From an archaeon (GTDB taxonomy: Archaea; Nanobdellota; Nanobdellia; Woesearchaeales; ARS49), in contig JACRAI010000115.1 of NCBI GenBank assembly GCA_016213425.1, forward strand, positions 1 to 7,877: a stretch of 7,877 nt of DNA, written 5' to 3'. Below the pieces are notes generated by a model that saw only the letters and a program-made list of their open reading frames with translations, had not been told where the DNA came from and ran no database searches. The position numbers and the translations under genes were made by a program. This document shows, piece by piece, positions 1 through 6,358 of the stretch; positions within the stretch are counted from its first letter, which is position 1; each line of letters begins with the position of its first letter.

Positions 1-192
1 GTTTTGAGCTTTATTGATTAATTGAATGAGTTCAATCTTCGGGTCTGCAGATGCTTTAACTTGAGTGTTTGAATTAAAGGACAAGACTTCAGTTGTGACT
101 GTTTTATTTTCTACGGGCGTGCAAGCAATAATAAATAATAAAATACTAAACACTCCTATAAACAAAACCCTCTTTTTTAGCTTCATTTTCAT
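1..192 (-). CDS. Secreted lipoprotein, N-terminal part (runs off left edge)
   Basis: The frame is open for 64 codons from ATG at 192 to the window edge, so the 3' end is missing. The protein starts MKMKLKKRVLFIGVFSIL. It has a lysine-rich n-region, a hydrophobic core at about residues 9-21 and a lipobox IIAC with Cys24, followed by TPVENKT. This is a textbook lipoprotein signal peptide, so the mature protein should be lipid-anchored on the outer face of the membrane. The visible mature part is polar, and its function is not recognisable. The start lies inside the 3' end of the dehydrogenase gene in another frame (47-base overlap, 146-192). No Shine-Dalgarno site is obvious, so translation may be coupled to the upstream gene. 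ATG at 186 (Met3) is an alternative start, and an in-frame TAG lies just upstream at 214-216. The lipoprotein call is fairly sure; the role is unknown. Confidence 0.8.
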   Translation of the reverse strand, partial: MKMKLKKRVLFIGVFSILLFIIACTPVENKTVTTEVLSFNSNTQVKASADPKIELIQLINKAQN

Positions 193-2812
193 CAAATATG
201 TTTTTAACGTCAACTATGACTTTAACTCCTTTAGATTTAAGATCTTTTAAGGTTATGCTTTCAAAAGCTTTGTGCTTGTTAATAACTACAACTCCATCAA
301 TGTTTGTGACATCGGAAAAATGCATGTTCTCTACACCAAAAACATCTTCTTCAACCAATGGCTCACAAGCTACAACATTTATTCTATGTTTTTTTAATTC
401 TTTTATTACATCTTCTGCTTTACTATTTCTTATATCGGGAACATTTTCTTTAAAAGTTAAGCCCATAACTAAAACTTTCGGTTTTTCAAATTCTTTTAAT
501 TCTTCAATCGCCATGTCTGCAACATATTTTGCCATATAATTATTAATACTTCTACCTGCAAGAATAACTTTAGGATCGTACCCTAATTGTTGTGCTCTAT
601 GAGTTAAATAGTAAGGATCTACCCCTATACAGTTATGAGCTATTATTCCATTAGACGTAATTAATGTATGAGTATCCTCAACTTCCATCGAGTAAACATG
701 ATCAGTTTTGACTTTTTCAATTTCTTCAACAGTTATGGTGATATAATTCTTGAGAATTTTTGTTTTATCATAAGTGATTTCCTTTTTTATATTTTTCAAG
801 TAATTATTTATTTTTTCTTTTTTTTCTCCCAAAAACCAAGATTTGACTTTTTCTACATCTACAGGACCTTGTATTGTTAAATAACCTTCTCTTTTACTTA
901 ATCTTGGAATTATATCTCTGTTAAGCAACAAAAGAAGAACTTGCTGAAATAATATGTGGCTAGATGAAAAAAATGAAACAGTTATGCTGTTATTGGCGTG
1001 AGTGTATTCTTTTTCATTTTTGCGATACGTTCTTTTGTTTTCATGCCAAGTTACTCCTCCATCACCTCTAAACAAACTTTTTAACAATTCTTCTTTTAAA
1101 TCTTTGCGTAGATCAAAAAATAATTCTGGGATTTGCATTGTGTAGCAATTAGTTCCGCAACGCAATACATCTCTCAATAAAAGTCCAAAAGGAAGAGAAG
1201 AAACTTTTATCGTTGTTGACTGAAAGTTTTTATCTTGATAAACAGAACAATCAAGTTCTAGACTGTGAAGTATTTTTTTAACATCATTAATATATTCTTT
1301 TTCCTTCCGGTTAAAAGTAAATCTCACTCTTAAAGATTTATCATTAGTTATACAACCCTCACTCAAGTAATACCCGATCAATCTTAAAAAATCTTTGTTA
1401 ACTGTAAAAACGCAAGGAAATTTTTTGAAACTGGGACCGCGACCAGTGCACAAATAAATATCTTTACGATTCACACCTAATTTTTTTTCTATTTCAAGAT
1501 ACTTAAAGAGCGGTAAAAAATCATAGGAGAAGTAATTGCCTTTTTTCCCTTTAAAATATGCATTTATCAATTCTCTGAAGTCAGAAAACTTTTTCCCTTT
1601 AATTTTCACCCTAATTTTAGAATGATGCTCTTCATCCAAATAGTTAAGCAAATCTATTTCAAACTCACTCCTGTGTGAAGGAAGAATTTTGTTTAACAAT
1701 AATTTATCTCCAACTCGTACATCTTTTGCAAATTTAACTTTTAGTTCATCATCATAAATAATTACTGGATGCAAGTCAGTCACTTCTAAATCATAATTGT
1801 ACCCGCATTTTATTTTTATCAAAGAATCTGTTTTCCTTTTTGAAGCTAAAGTTACTCGTTTAAAAGAAGTTTTGTTTGTTGAAGGATCAAAAGAAAGTAT
1901 TTTTATGTTTTCAGGATAAAAAAGTTCTCCATCTTTTGCAACGACTTTTTTGCAATTTAGTGCCTCTATATATGGGCCTATTTTTTTAACCTTGTGATGA
2001 TTGCCGTTTATTAAGAAAACAGTTGAGTTTTTACTGAAACAGTGTCCGCCAACAAGACCAGGATGGTATTTGTGAAAGTTCCATTTAGTTCCTGCAGCAT
2101 CTAAAACATCTTTTGTTTTTATCCCTAATTTACTAAATATTATTGATAATTCATTCATTAAAGCAATATTTAGATCTCTCTGTATGTTTTCTATAACTTT
2201 TGCAGCTTCTGCAGTTTTTATGTTTGGTGCTTTGTGAACTCCTGCATCGATAATTAAACCGTAAACATTTGCTACTTTTTCAAGAGTTTCTTCATCACAG
2301 CCAGAAACTATTTTTTTTATTTTACTAATAGTTCTTTCTTTATCGCCAGGATTTATTCTTTCAGGAGAATATCCTGCTTTGAAATCTTTTAAGTATTTTA
2401 GTCCTGAATAATCTTCAAGTACTGGAACACAGACTTCTTCAGTCACTCCAGGATAAACTGTGCTCTCATAAACAACTACCGAACCTTTTTGCAAATTGCG
2501 CCCAACAGTTTTTGACGCAGAAATCATAGCTTCTAAATCCGGATTGTTATTCTCATCAATTGGTGTGGGAACACAAACAATTATGAAATTTGTTTTTTTT
2601 AAATAAGAAGGATTTGAAGTAAGCTCTATTTTTGATTCTAAAAGTTCTTCTTTACTTGTTTCATTAGTTATATCTCTGCCTTCTTTTAATTGATTTATTC
2701 TTTTTTCTTTAAAATCATAACCAACAACAGGAACTCCTTTTTTTGCAAAAGCAACAGCAACAGGCAATCCAACATATCCTAATCCCACAACACCGATTGA
2801 TAAATTTTTCAT
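146..2812 (-). CDS. Nucleotide-sugar 6-dehydrogenase (UDP-HexNAc type), intein-containing precursor
   Basis: This is an 888-aa precursor of a UDP-glucose/GDP-mannose dehydrogenase family enzyme. The family oxidises C6 of a UDP-sugar to the uronic acid with two NAD+, in the cytoplasm. Without the intein (residues 258-727) the enzyme is 418 aa, the normal family length. Visible motifs are the NAD-binding G10-L-G-Y-V-G15-L-P, T118 in YESTVYPG, SPER (E151), the K205/N209 pair in AEAAKVIENIQRDLN, and the catalytic Cys in GGH|CIGVDPYYL (C728, D732 in the precursor). GLTFKENVPDIRNS (784-797) lies in the C-terminal domain. GGHCIGVDPYYL and GLTFKENxPDxRN are typical of the UDP-N-acetylhexosamine branch (TviB/WbpO/WecC-like) rather than UDP-glucose dehydrogenase; whether the substrate is UDP-GlcNAc, -GalNAc or -ManNAc cannot be told. 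ATG at 2812 has GGAG eight bases upstream. It lies 43 bases after the 190-aa gene and overlaps the lipoprotein gene, so an operon is likely. The product would feed surface glycan synthesis. Confidence 0.93.
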   Translation of the reverse strand: MKNLSIGVVGLGYVGLPVAVAFAKKGVPVVGYDFKEKRINQLKEGRDITNETSKEELLESKIELTSNPSYLKKTNFIIVCVPTPIDENNNPDLEAMISASKTVGRNLQKGSVVVYESTVYPGVTEEVCVPVLEDYSGLKYLKDFKAGYSPERINPGDKERTISKIKKIVSGCDEETLEKVANVYGLIIDAGVHKAPNIKTAEAAKVIENIQRDLNIALMNELSIIFSKLGIKTKDVLDAAGTKWNFHKYHPGLVGGHCFSKNSTVFLINGNHHKVKKIGPYIEALNCKKVVAKDGELFYPENIKILSFDPSTNKTSFKRVTLASKRKTDSLIKIKCGYNYDLEVTDLHPVIIYDDELKVKFAKDVRVGDKLLLNKILPSHRSEFEIDLLNYLDEEHHSKIRVKIKGKKFSDFRELINAYFKGKKGNYFSYDFLPLFKYLEIEKKLGVNRKDIYLCTGRGPSFKKFPCVFTVNKDFLRLIGYYLSEGCITNDKSLRVRFTFNRKEKEYINDVKKILHSLELDCSVYQDKNFQSTTIKVSSLPFGLLLRDVLRCGTNCYTMQIPELFFDLRKDLKEELLKSLFRGDGGVTWHENKRTYRKNEKEYTHANNSITVSFFSSSHILFQQVLLLLLNRDIIPRLSKREGYLTIQGPVDVEKVKSWFLGEKKEKINNYLKNIKKEITYDKTKILKNYITITVEEIEKVKTDHVYSMEVEDTHTLITSNGIIAHNCIGVDPYYLTHRAQQLGYDPKVILAGRSINNYMAKYVADMAIEELKEFEKPKVLVMGLTFKENVPDIRNSKAEDVIKELKKHRINVVACEPLVEEDVFGVENMHFSDVTNIDGVVVINKHKAFESITLKDLKSKGVKVIVDVKNIFDENEAKKEGFVYRSV
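632..2041 (-). mobile_element. Intein with LAGLIDADG (DOD) homing endonuclease
   Basis: These 470 codons, residues 258-727 of the precursor, interrupt GGHCIGVDPYYL. The N-terminal junction is GGH|CFSKNSTVFL (intein Cys1, C258) and the C-terminal junction is NGIIAHN|C (His726-Asn727, with extein +1 Cys728). Splicing blocks in order are block A (258-270), block B with T345-D-L-H348 (TxxH), block F DHVYSMEVEDTHTLIT (704-719) and block G NGIIAHN (721-727). The central domain carries two endonuclease motifs, LIGYYLSEG (478-486, acidic E485) and LLKSLFRGDGG (577-586 region, acidic D584). All residues needed for class 1 splicing are present, and both endonuclease acidic residues are kept, so the element may be fully active. 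The +1 residue is the dehydrogenase's catalytic cysteine, so the unspliced enzyme must be inactive. From memory, a Methanocaldococcus jannaschii UDP-glucose dehydrogenase homologue (MJ1054) also carries an intein; I cannot confirm that its site is the same. Confidence 0.95.
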
Positions 2813-2820
2813 TTTGGTTT

Positions 2821-2824
2821 CTCC
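2821..2824 (-). promoter_or_regulatory. Shine-Dalgarno site of the dehydrogenase gene
   Basis: On the minus strand GGAG lies eight bases before ATG at 2812, with the spacer AAACCAAA. This fits the archaeal 16S 3' end (CCUCC) and supports the chosen start. The site directly abuts one arm of the 2825-2862 inverted repeat. Confidence 0.7.
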
Positions 2825-2862
2825 AAAATGAAGCTACGAACGAAGTGAGTTTGATTCATTTT
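2825..2862 (-). repeat. Inverted repeat between the 190-aa gene and the dehydrogenase
   Basis: The arms AAAATGAA (2825-2832) and TTCATTTT (2855-2862) are perfect 8-bp reverse complements around a 22-base loop. On the minus strand the first arm contains the TGA stop of the 190-aa gene (2856-2858), and the second arm is followed at once by the GGAG of the dehydrogenase gene. No T-run follows, so this is not a convincing terminator. It could influence reinitiation or mRNA processing within the operon. The arms are AT-rich and the stem would be weak. Confidence 0.4.
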
Positions 2863-3428
2863 ACTTCAAAAACCTCCTTGTCAACTGAATAAGTTATGTT
2901 TAAAAGAGTTATTTCTTTATTATTTATGGACGCATAATCTATTGCTCCCTCTTTTGTAAAACATAAAGTGTTGTTTTCAAGAGCGAAACAATCTTTACCA
3001 TTTCTCGAGCTAGTTTTATCCATTGACTGATTTAGTAAATCTTCTGAAACAAAGTATGCTAAACGCTCTATTTCAGAACATTTAGTATTACAGAAAAAAC
3101 TTTTATCTTTAATTCTTAAAAAACTGCCTTTAACTCCGCTAATTTCTCCATCAATTTTTACTTTGTCTGATTTTTCTTGATATATTTTTAATTTATTAAA
3201 ATTAACTCCTGAACTGTTCATTTGATATTCTGCGGTAAATGTTAAATTTGTAAGATCTTGAGTATAATCTAAAAAAGTCTTACCCTTAAATATGGTGGGA
3301 ATAATGTTAGGAAAAATAGCATTGTTGTTTTTTGGCATTAATAAAAAAATTGCGGCTATTAAAATAATAACACCTATAACTATCCCTCCGATCAAAATTA
3401 ATTTACTTCTATCCACACCCTTTTCCAT
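2856..3428 (-). CDS. Membrane-anchored secreted protein of unknown function
   Basis: This is a 190-aa protein that I do not recognise as a named family. Residues 1-8 are charged, and residues about 9-31 form one strongly hydrophobic segment (KLILIGGIVIGVIILIAAI) that acts as a signal anchor, leaving the rest outside the cell. There is no lipobox. The outer part (about 45-190) looks beta-rich. It has four cysteines in two close pairs, C113/C117 (CNTKC) and C147/C156, which could form disulfides. It also has five N-x-S/T sequons at N61, N71, N133, N152 and N177. The alternation of KLKIYQEKSDKVKIDGE, FLRIKDKSFFC and NTLCFTKEG vaguely recalls LolA-like or lipoprotein-type beta domains in archaeal secreted proteins (weak inference). 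ATG at 3428 has no Shine-Dalgarno site but lies about 27 bases from a TATA box, which suggests a leaderless message. It is the first gene of the minus-strand cluster. Confidence 0.8.
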   Translation of the reverse strand: MEKGVDRSKLILIGGIVIGVIILIAAIFLLMPKNNNAIFPNIIPTIFKGKTFLDYTQDLTNLTFTAEYQMNSSGVNFNKLKIYQEKSDKVKIDGEISGVKGSFLRIKDKSFFCNTKCSEIERLAYFVSEDLLNQSMDKTSSRNGKDCFALENNTLCFTKEGAIDYASINNKEITLLNITYSVDKEVFEVK

Positions 3429-3450
3429 TGATTTGCTTAAAAACAGGTTT

Positions 3451-3460
3451 ATTTATAAAA
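3451..3460 (-). promoter_or_regulatory. TATA box for the 190-aa gene (leaderless start)
   Basis: On the minus strand TTTTATAAAT, with the core TTTATAAA, is preceded by A-rich bases resembling a BRE. Its centre lies about 27 bases from ATG at 3428, so transcription should begin at or next to the start codon. No Shine-Dalgarno site is present, in agreement with a leaderless mRNA. The core is palindromic, so its orientation is inferred from position. Confidence 0.55.
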
Positions 3461-3481
3461 TTTGTTGATAAATTAAGAAAG

Positions 3482-3491
3482 ATTTATAAAA
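3482..3491 (+). promoter_or_regulatory. TATA box for the S-layer gene
   Basis: ATTTATAAAA, preceded by the purine-rich AAGAAAG, is an archaeal BRE/TATA pattern. A start about 26 bases from its centre would fall near 3512, giving a leader of roughly 17 bases that just includes the Shine-Dalgarno site at 3518-3522. The same ten bases also occur at 3451-3460. Confidence 0.6.
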
Positions 3492-3517
3492 CAAAACAGC
3501 ATTAATTTAATTAAAAA

Positions 3518-3522
3518 GAGGT
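3518..3522 (+). promoter_or_regulatory. Shine-Dalgarno site that fixes the TTG start of the S-layer gene
   Basis: GAGGT, in the context GAGGTTGAT, is close to the ideal AGGAGGTGAT complement of the archaeal 16S 3' end. It lies seven bases before TTG at 3530. No ATG occurs near this point in the frame, so this site decides the start. Confidence 0.8.
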
Positions 3523-3529
3523 TGATAAA

Positions 3530-6139
3530 TTGAAAGTTAGTAAGTTCAAGAAAGTTCTAGCTTTAGGTGCAGCCATATCTCTTTTAGGCACTACCATTCT
3601 AAGTGCTCAGGCATTAACTTTAGCAGACTATCCTAAACCATTTATTTCTGAAGGAACACCTAGCTCTGATTTAATTTTAATAGTGGGTGAAAAAGCCACC
3701 GCAAGTGACGTTGTTTCTATGGGAAACATAATCACTTCTTTGCAACAAATGGCGGTTAAGGAAGAGGCGCTTCCAAGTTTAGCTCCTAAGAAAGCACAGA
3801 TAGAGGGAGATTATGTAGAAATTGGAAGTCCAACGGATTTGCTTGAAATAAATGAAACAATAGGAGAAATTAGAGGTTCTATTAGTGAATTTGATTTAGG
3901 ATTTTTAAAAGGAGGAAGTATTTCAACAAGCAGAGGAGTTACAAAATATAATCAATATATTCAGTTTAATGATTCTTCAAGAGATCCTTCCAAAAAAGTA
4001 ATTTTTACTGAAGATGATTTTGACAATGTTGGTGATTTTCTTTTTTTCTCTAGCGGGCATCAAGTTTTTGATTGGACTTTAGAATTTGAAGAAGGGCTTA
4101 TTTCAGATGTTTCAAGCACGAACTCAAGCACTGCGTCGCTAGATGACTTGAATGACAGAGAAATTAATATTTTAGGGACACCGTACACAATAGTTAATGC
4201 AGTTGTTGATACTACAAAAAATAATGGAAGAGTTAGAATTGATTTATTGGGAGGACTCACGTTCGGTCAGTTAGGAGAAAATCAAGATAAAACAATAACG
4301 TTAGGAGATGAGGAGTATAAAGTTGAAGTAATGATTTTATCTGAAACAAGCGGTGAAGCATTAATAAAAGTTAATGGCAAGCTGCTTCCAAAAATAAGAC
4401 CTGGAGAAGCAGTTCCTTTACCTTCAGGAGATTTATTTGGTATTAGAGATATAATTACTACAGGTAAAGAAACACAATCTTCTATGGTAAGATTTTATAT
4501 TGGTGCAAGCAAAATAAGTTTTACTGATAACAATTTGGCAGACGGTAAATTCACAGATGGAGGAGCTAGAGTAAATAATGAAATAGTTGAGAAATCCGCA
4601 GTTGAAATAGGAAGTTCGTTAAGCTCAGATAGATCTCAATTAAGTATTAATCATATAAAATATAGATTAAACGCAGGAGGACTAAATGGGGGAGATGTTC
4701 TTGTTCCACCAGGCCACGGCGTTAGAGAATACTTAACAGAACCTGAAGGATTACTTGCACCAGTATGGGATATTAAATACAATGGTTTATCAGATGTTCC
4801 TTTAACAACAATAAAAATTGAAGCTTCAGGAAGAGATGAATACAAATTAAGATTTACTAATCAAGAAGGATTAACTTACAAAATACCTATTGCGTCTGTA
4901 AGACTAGATGGAACTATGAGGCATGGAGATTCAAGCAGTGGAAGACAAAGAGGTCTTTGGAATGTAGAAACTAATGAAGCGGACAGATTTTTTATTTCCA
5001 CAGAAGACTTAATTGTTTTATCAGATATTAGTTCTGCATCTTCAACTTTTCTTGGTAATTCAGGACAAAAACAGCTCAGTTATTCTGGTTGTGTAAAACC
5101 TAGCAGCACTTCTGACAACACTGCGTTTACAAGATTGCTAAAATATCAAAATGTAGTAAATCTTTCTGGTGATATCAGTTATACTTTTAATGATTTAGCT
5201 TCAGGAACAAAACAAGCAAAAGGAAATTCAACTGGTGGGTTTAGCTTGATAGTTGGAGGAAAAACTTATTTAGGAATAAAAGATAAAAATTCAGATAAGT
5301 TAAGTATAGATGTAAATGGAGACGGCACTTTCACAAAACACAGACTTTCTTGGATTGCAACAGAAGGAGGCTTATTAATAGGACTTAATAGTTCTCCTGC
5401 AACAACCCCTATAAGCACTGGAGAAACTTCAGCTGGAGCTCTAGGAAACCATTCATGTATTACTTATACAACTGCAGCAAGCCAATTTGATGAAGGAGGA
5501 GCACAATCAGGGGGTTCACTAAGCATTGCGATTCCTATAGAAAAATCTGGAAGCGGTATAGGATTAAACATGAATGACATTCTTGGTATTCAAAAACCAA
5601 TAGCGTTAACATCGAATCCAACTATAAGACAACAAATAGATGATTATGGTGGATTATTTGAATTTTTTGATCCATCAACAACAGGTGTTCCTCAAGAATT
5701 AACTTATGAATATCCTTTAATTCAAAGAGGAGGTCAAGTAATAATTACTGGAGGCCCAGTTTTGATAGGAGCAATAAAAGGTCCAACTACTACAAAAATT
5801 CAGAACTTACCTGCAGGAATAAGCAAGCTAGATAGTGAAGTTAGCAATATAGAAAGTTATAATTCTATAGTTATCGGAGGTCCTTGCGCTAACTCATGGA
5901 GTGATTACTTAATGCAAAAACCAAGACCTTGCTATGAAAGCATTCCAGACGACACCGCAATTGTTCAATTATTTCAACACTCTACAGGAAAAGTATCATT
6001 ACTAGTTGCAGGATTTAGTGCGGAAGATACAAAGAAAGCAGCTAAAGCAGTAGAAAATCTTGAAATTAAAAAAGTTGGAACAGTTAACAAAGTTAAAGTT
6101 AAAGGAACAATGGATAACTTACTTGTTGTTCCTGTATAA
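3530..6139 (+). CDS. S-layer protein (archaeal, Methanococcus-type signature)
   Basis: This 869-aa secreted protein should form the paracrystalline cell-surface layer. TTG is the start, because the next in-frame Met is residue 64 and only TTG retains the signal peptide. That signal peptide has a basic n-region (KVSKFKK), a hydrophobic core at 9-25 and a likely cut after AQA (about residue 28). The N-terminal signature SSDLILIVGEKATASDVVSMGNI (46-68) and the C-terminal signature VIGGPCANSW (781-790) with VSLLVAGFSAEDTKKAA (822-838) match the N- and C-terminal domains of archaeal S-layer proteins. The middle is beta-rich and repetitive in style. Seven sequons are visible (N108, N147, N198, N544, N566, N620, N640) and there are four cysteines (C521, C643, C785, C801). 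An EF-hand-like loop DVNGDGT (594-600) suggests calcium binding. There is no C-terminal membrane anchor, as in methanococcal S-layer proteins. It is divergent from the glycan-precursor gene cluster, which fits its likely glycosylation. Confidence 0.92.
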   Translation: MKVSKFKKVLALGAAISLLGTTILSAQALTLADYPKPFISEGTPSSDLILIVGEKATASDVVSMGNIITSLQQMAVKEEALPSLAPKKAQIEGDYVEIGSPTDLLEINETIGEIRGSISEFDLGFLKGGSISTSRGVTKYNQYIQFNDSSRDPSKKVIFTEDDFDNVGDFLFFSSGHQVFDWTLEFEEGLISDVSSTNSSTASLDDLNDREINILGTPYTIVNAVVDTTKNNGRVRIDLLGGLTFGQLGENQDKTITLGDEEYKVEVMILSETSGEALIKVNGKLLPKIRPGEAVPLPSGDLFGIRDIITTGKETQSSMVRFYIGASKISFTDNNLADGKFTDGGARVNNEIVEKSAVEIGSSLSSDRSQLSINHIKYRLNAGGLNGGDVLVPPGHGVREYLTEPEGLLAPVWDIKYNGLSDVPLTTIKIEASGRDEYKLRFTNQEGLTYKIPIASVRLDGTMRHGDSSSGRQRGLWNVETNEADRFFISTEDLIVLSDISSASSTFLGNSGQKQLSYSGCVKPSSTSDNTAFTRLLKYQNVVNLSGDISYTFNDLASGTKQAKGNSTGGFSLIVGGKTYLGIKDKNSDKLSIDVNGDGTFTKHRLSWIATEGGLLIGLNSSPATTPISTGETSAGALGNHSCITYTTAASQFDEGGAQSGGSLSIAIPIEKSGSGIGLNMNDILGIQKPIALTSNPTIRQQIDDYGGLFEFFDPSTTGVPQELTYEYPLIQRGGQVIITGGPVLIGAIKGPTTTKIQNLPAGISKLDSEVSNIESYNSIVIGGPCANSWSDYLMQKPRPCYESIPDDTAIVQLFQHSTGKVSLLVAGFSAEDTKKAAKAVENLEIKKVGTVNKVKVKGTMDNLLVVPV

Positions 6140-6142
6140 AAA

Positions 6143-6334
6143 ATGGGCGCTATTTTTGCAATTCAGACAAGAAAACAAGAGTTAATTGAAGAAAGGATAG
6201 CATTGCAGGAGAGATTTGAAGCAAGAAACAAACTAATAGCTTCAGAGACAGAACTTTCAAAACTAATTTATGAGCGCGGAGTTGATGATGAAGGATTGCA
6301 GTTTATGCCTCTTAAAAAAGATAAAAATGGATGA
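6143..6334 (+). CDS. Small charged helical protein of unknown function
   Basis: A 63-aa frame begins with ATG three bases after the S-layer stop. The composition looks like that of a real protein. A short hydrophobic start (MGAIFAI) is followed by a highly charged, probably helical stretch (about 10-45, rich in E, R, K, L and A) that could form a coiled coil. A polar tail ends in KKDKNG. Arginine is mainly AGA/AGG, as in the neighbouring genes. There is no recognisable Shine-Dalgarno site, so expression would depend on transcription and possibly reinitiation from the S-layer gene. It is in the same frame as the S-layer gene (TAA, AAA, then ATG), so it could also be a readthrough extension or a decayed gene tail. 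I do not recognise a family. Confidence 0.5.
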   Translation: MGAIFAIQTRKQELIEERIALQERFEARNKLIASETELSKLIYERGVDDEGLQFMPLKKDKNG

Positions 6335-6358
6335 GTTTTTAGAATCCGAATCTTTTTT
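6314..6358. terminator. Candidate bidirectional terminator between convergent genes
   Basis: AAAAAAGAT (6314-6322) and ATCTTTTTT (6350-6358) are perfect 9-bp reverse complements with a 27-base spacer that covers both converging stop codons (6332-6334 and 6339-6341). Each strand ends the repeat in a run of six T, and a further T5 lies at 6336-6340. Archaeal termination depends largely on T-runs, so this is a plausible shared terminator. The arms are A/T-only apart from one G-C pair, and base composition alone could produce them. Confidence 0.4.

Noticed and set aside
198..539. 113-codon plus-strand frame inside the dehydrogenase gene
   Set aside because: It lies entirely opposite well-conserved dehydrogenase coding sequence and has no protein-like features of its own; the 65-250 and 668-880 plus-strand frames are rejected for the same reason.
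632..2041. Reading the middle of the dehydrogenase as a fused extra domain or a second gene
   Set aside because: The splice motifs at both ends (Cys1, TxxH, HN|C) and the exact restoration of GGHCIGVDPYYL on removal show that it is an intein.
146..2812. Annotating the enzyme as UDP-glucose 6-dehydrogenase
   Set aside because: GGHCIGVDPYYL and GLTFKENVPDIRNS point to the UDP-N-acetylhexosamine branch; the exact sugar was left open.
4060..4260. Minus-strand frames inside the S-layer gene (also 4651-4845)
   Set aside because: They are antisense to a clear coding gene, with no ribosome site and Ser/Pro-rich composition typical of complement frames.
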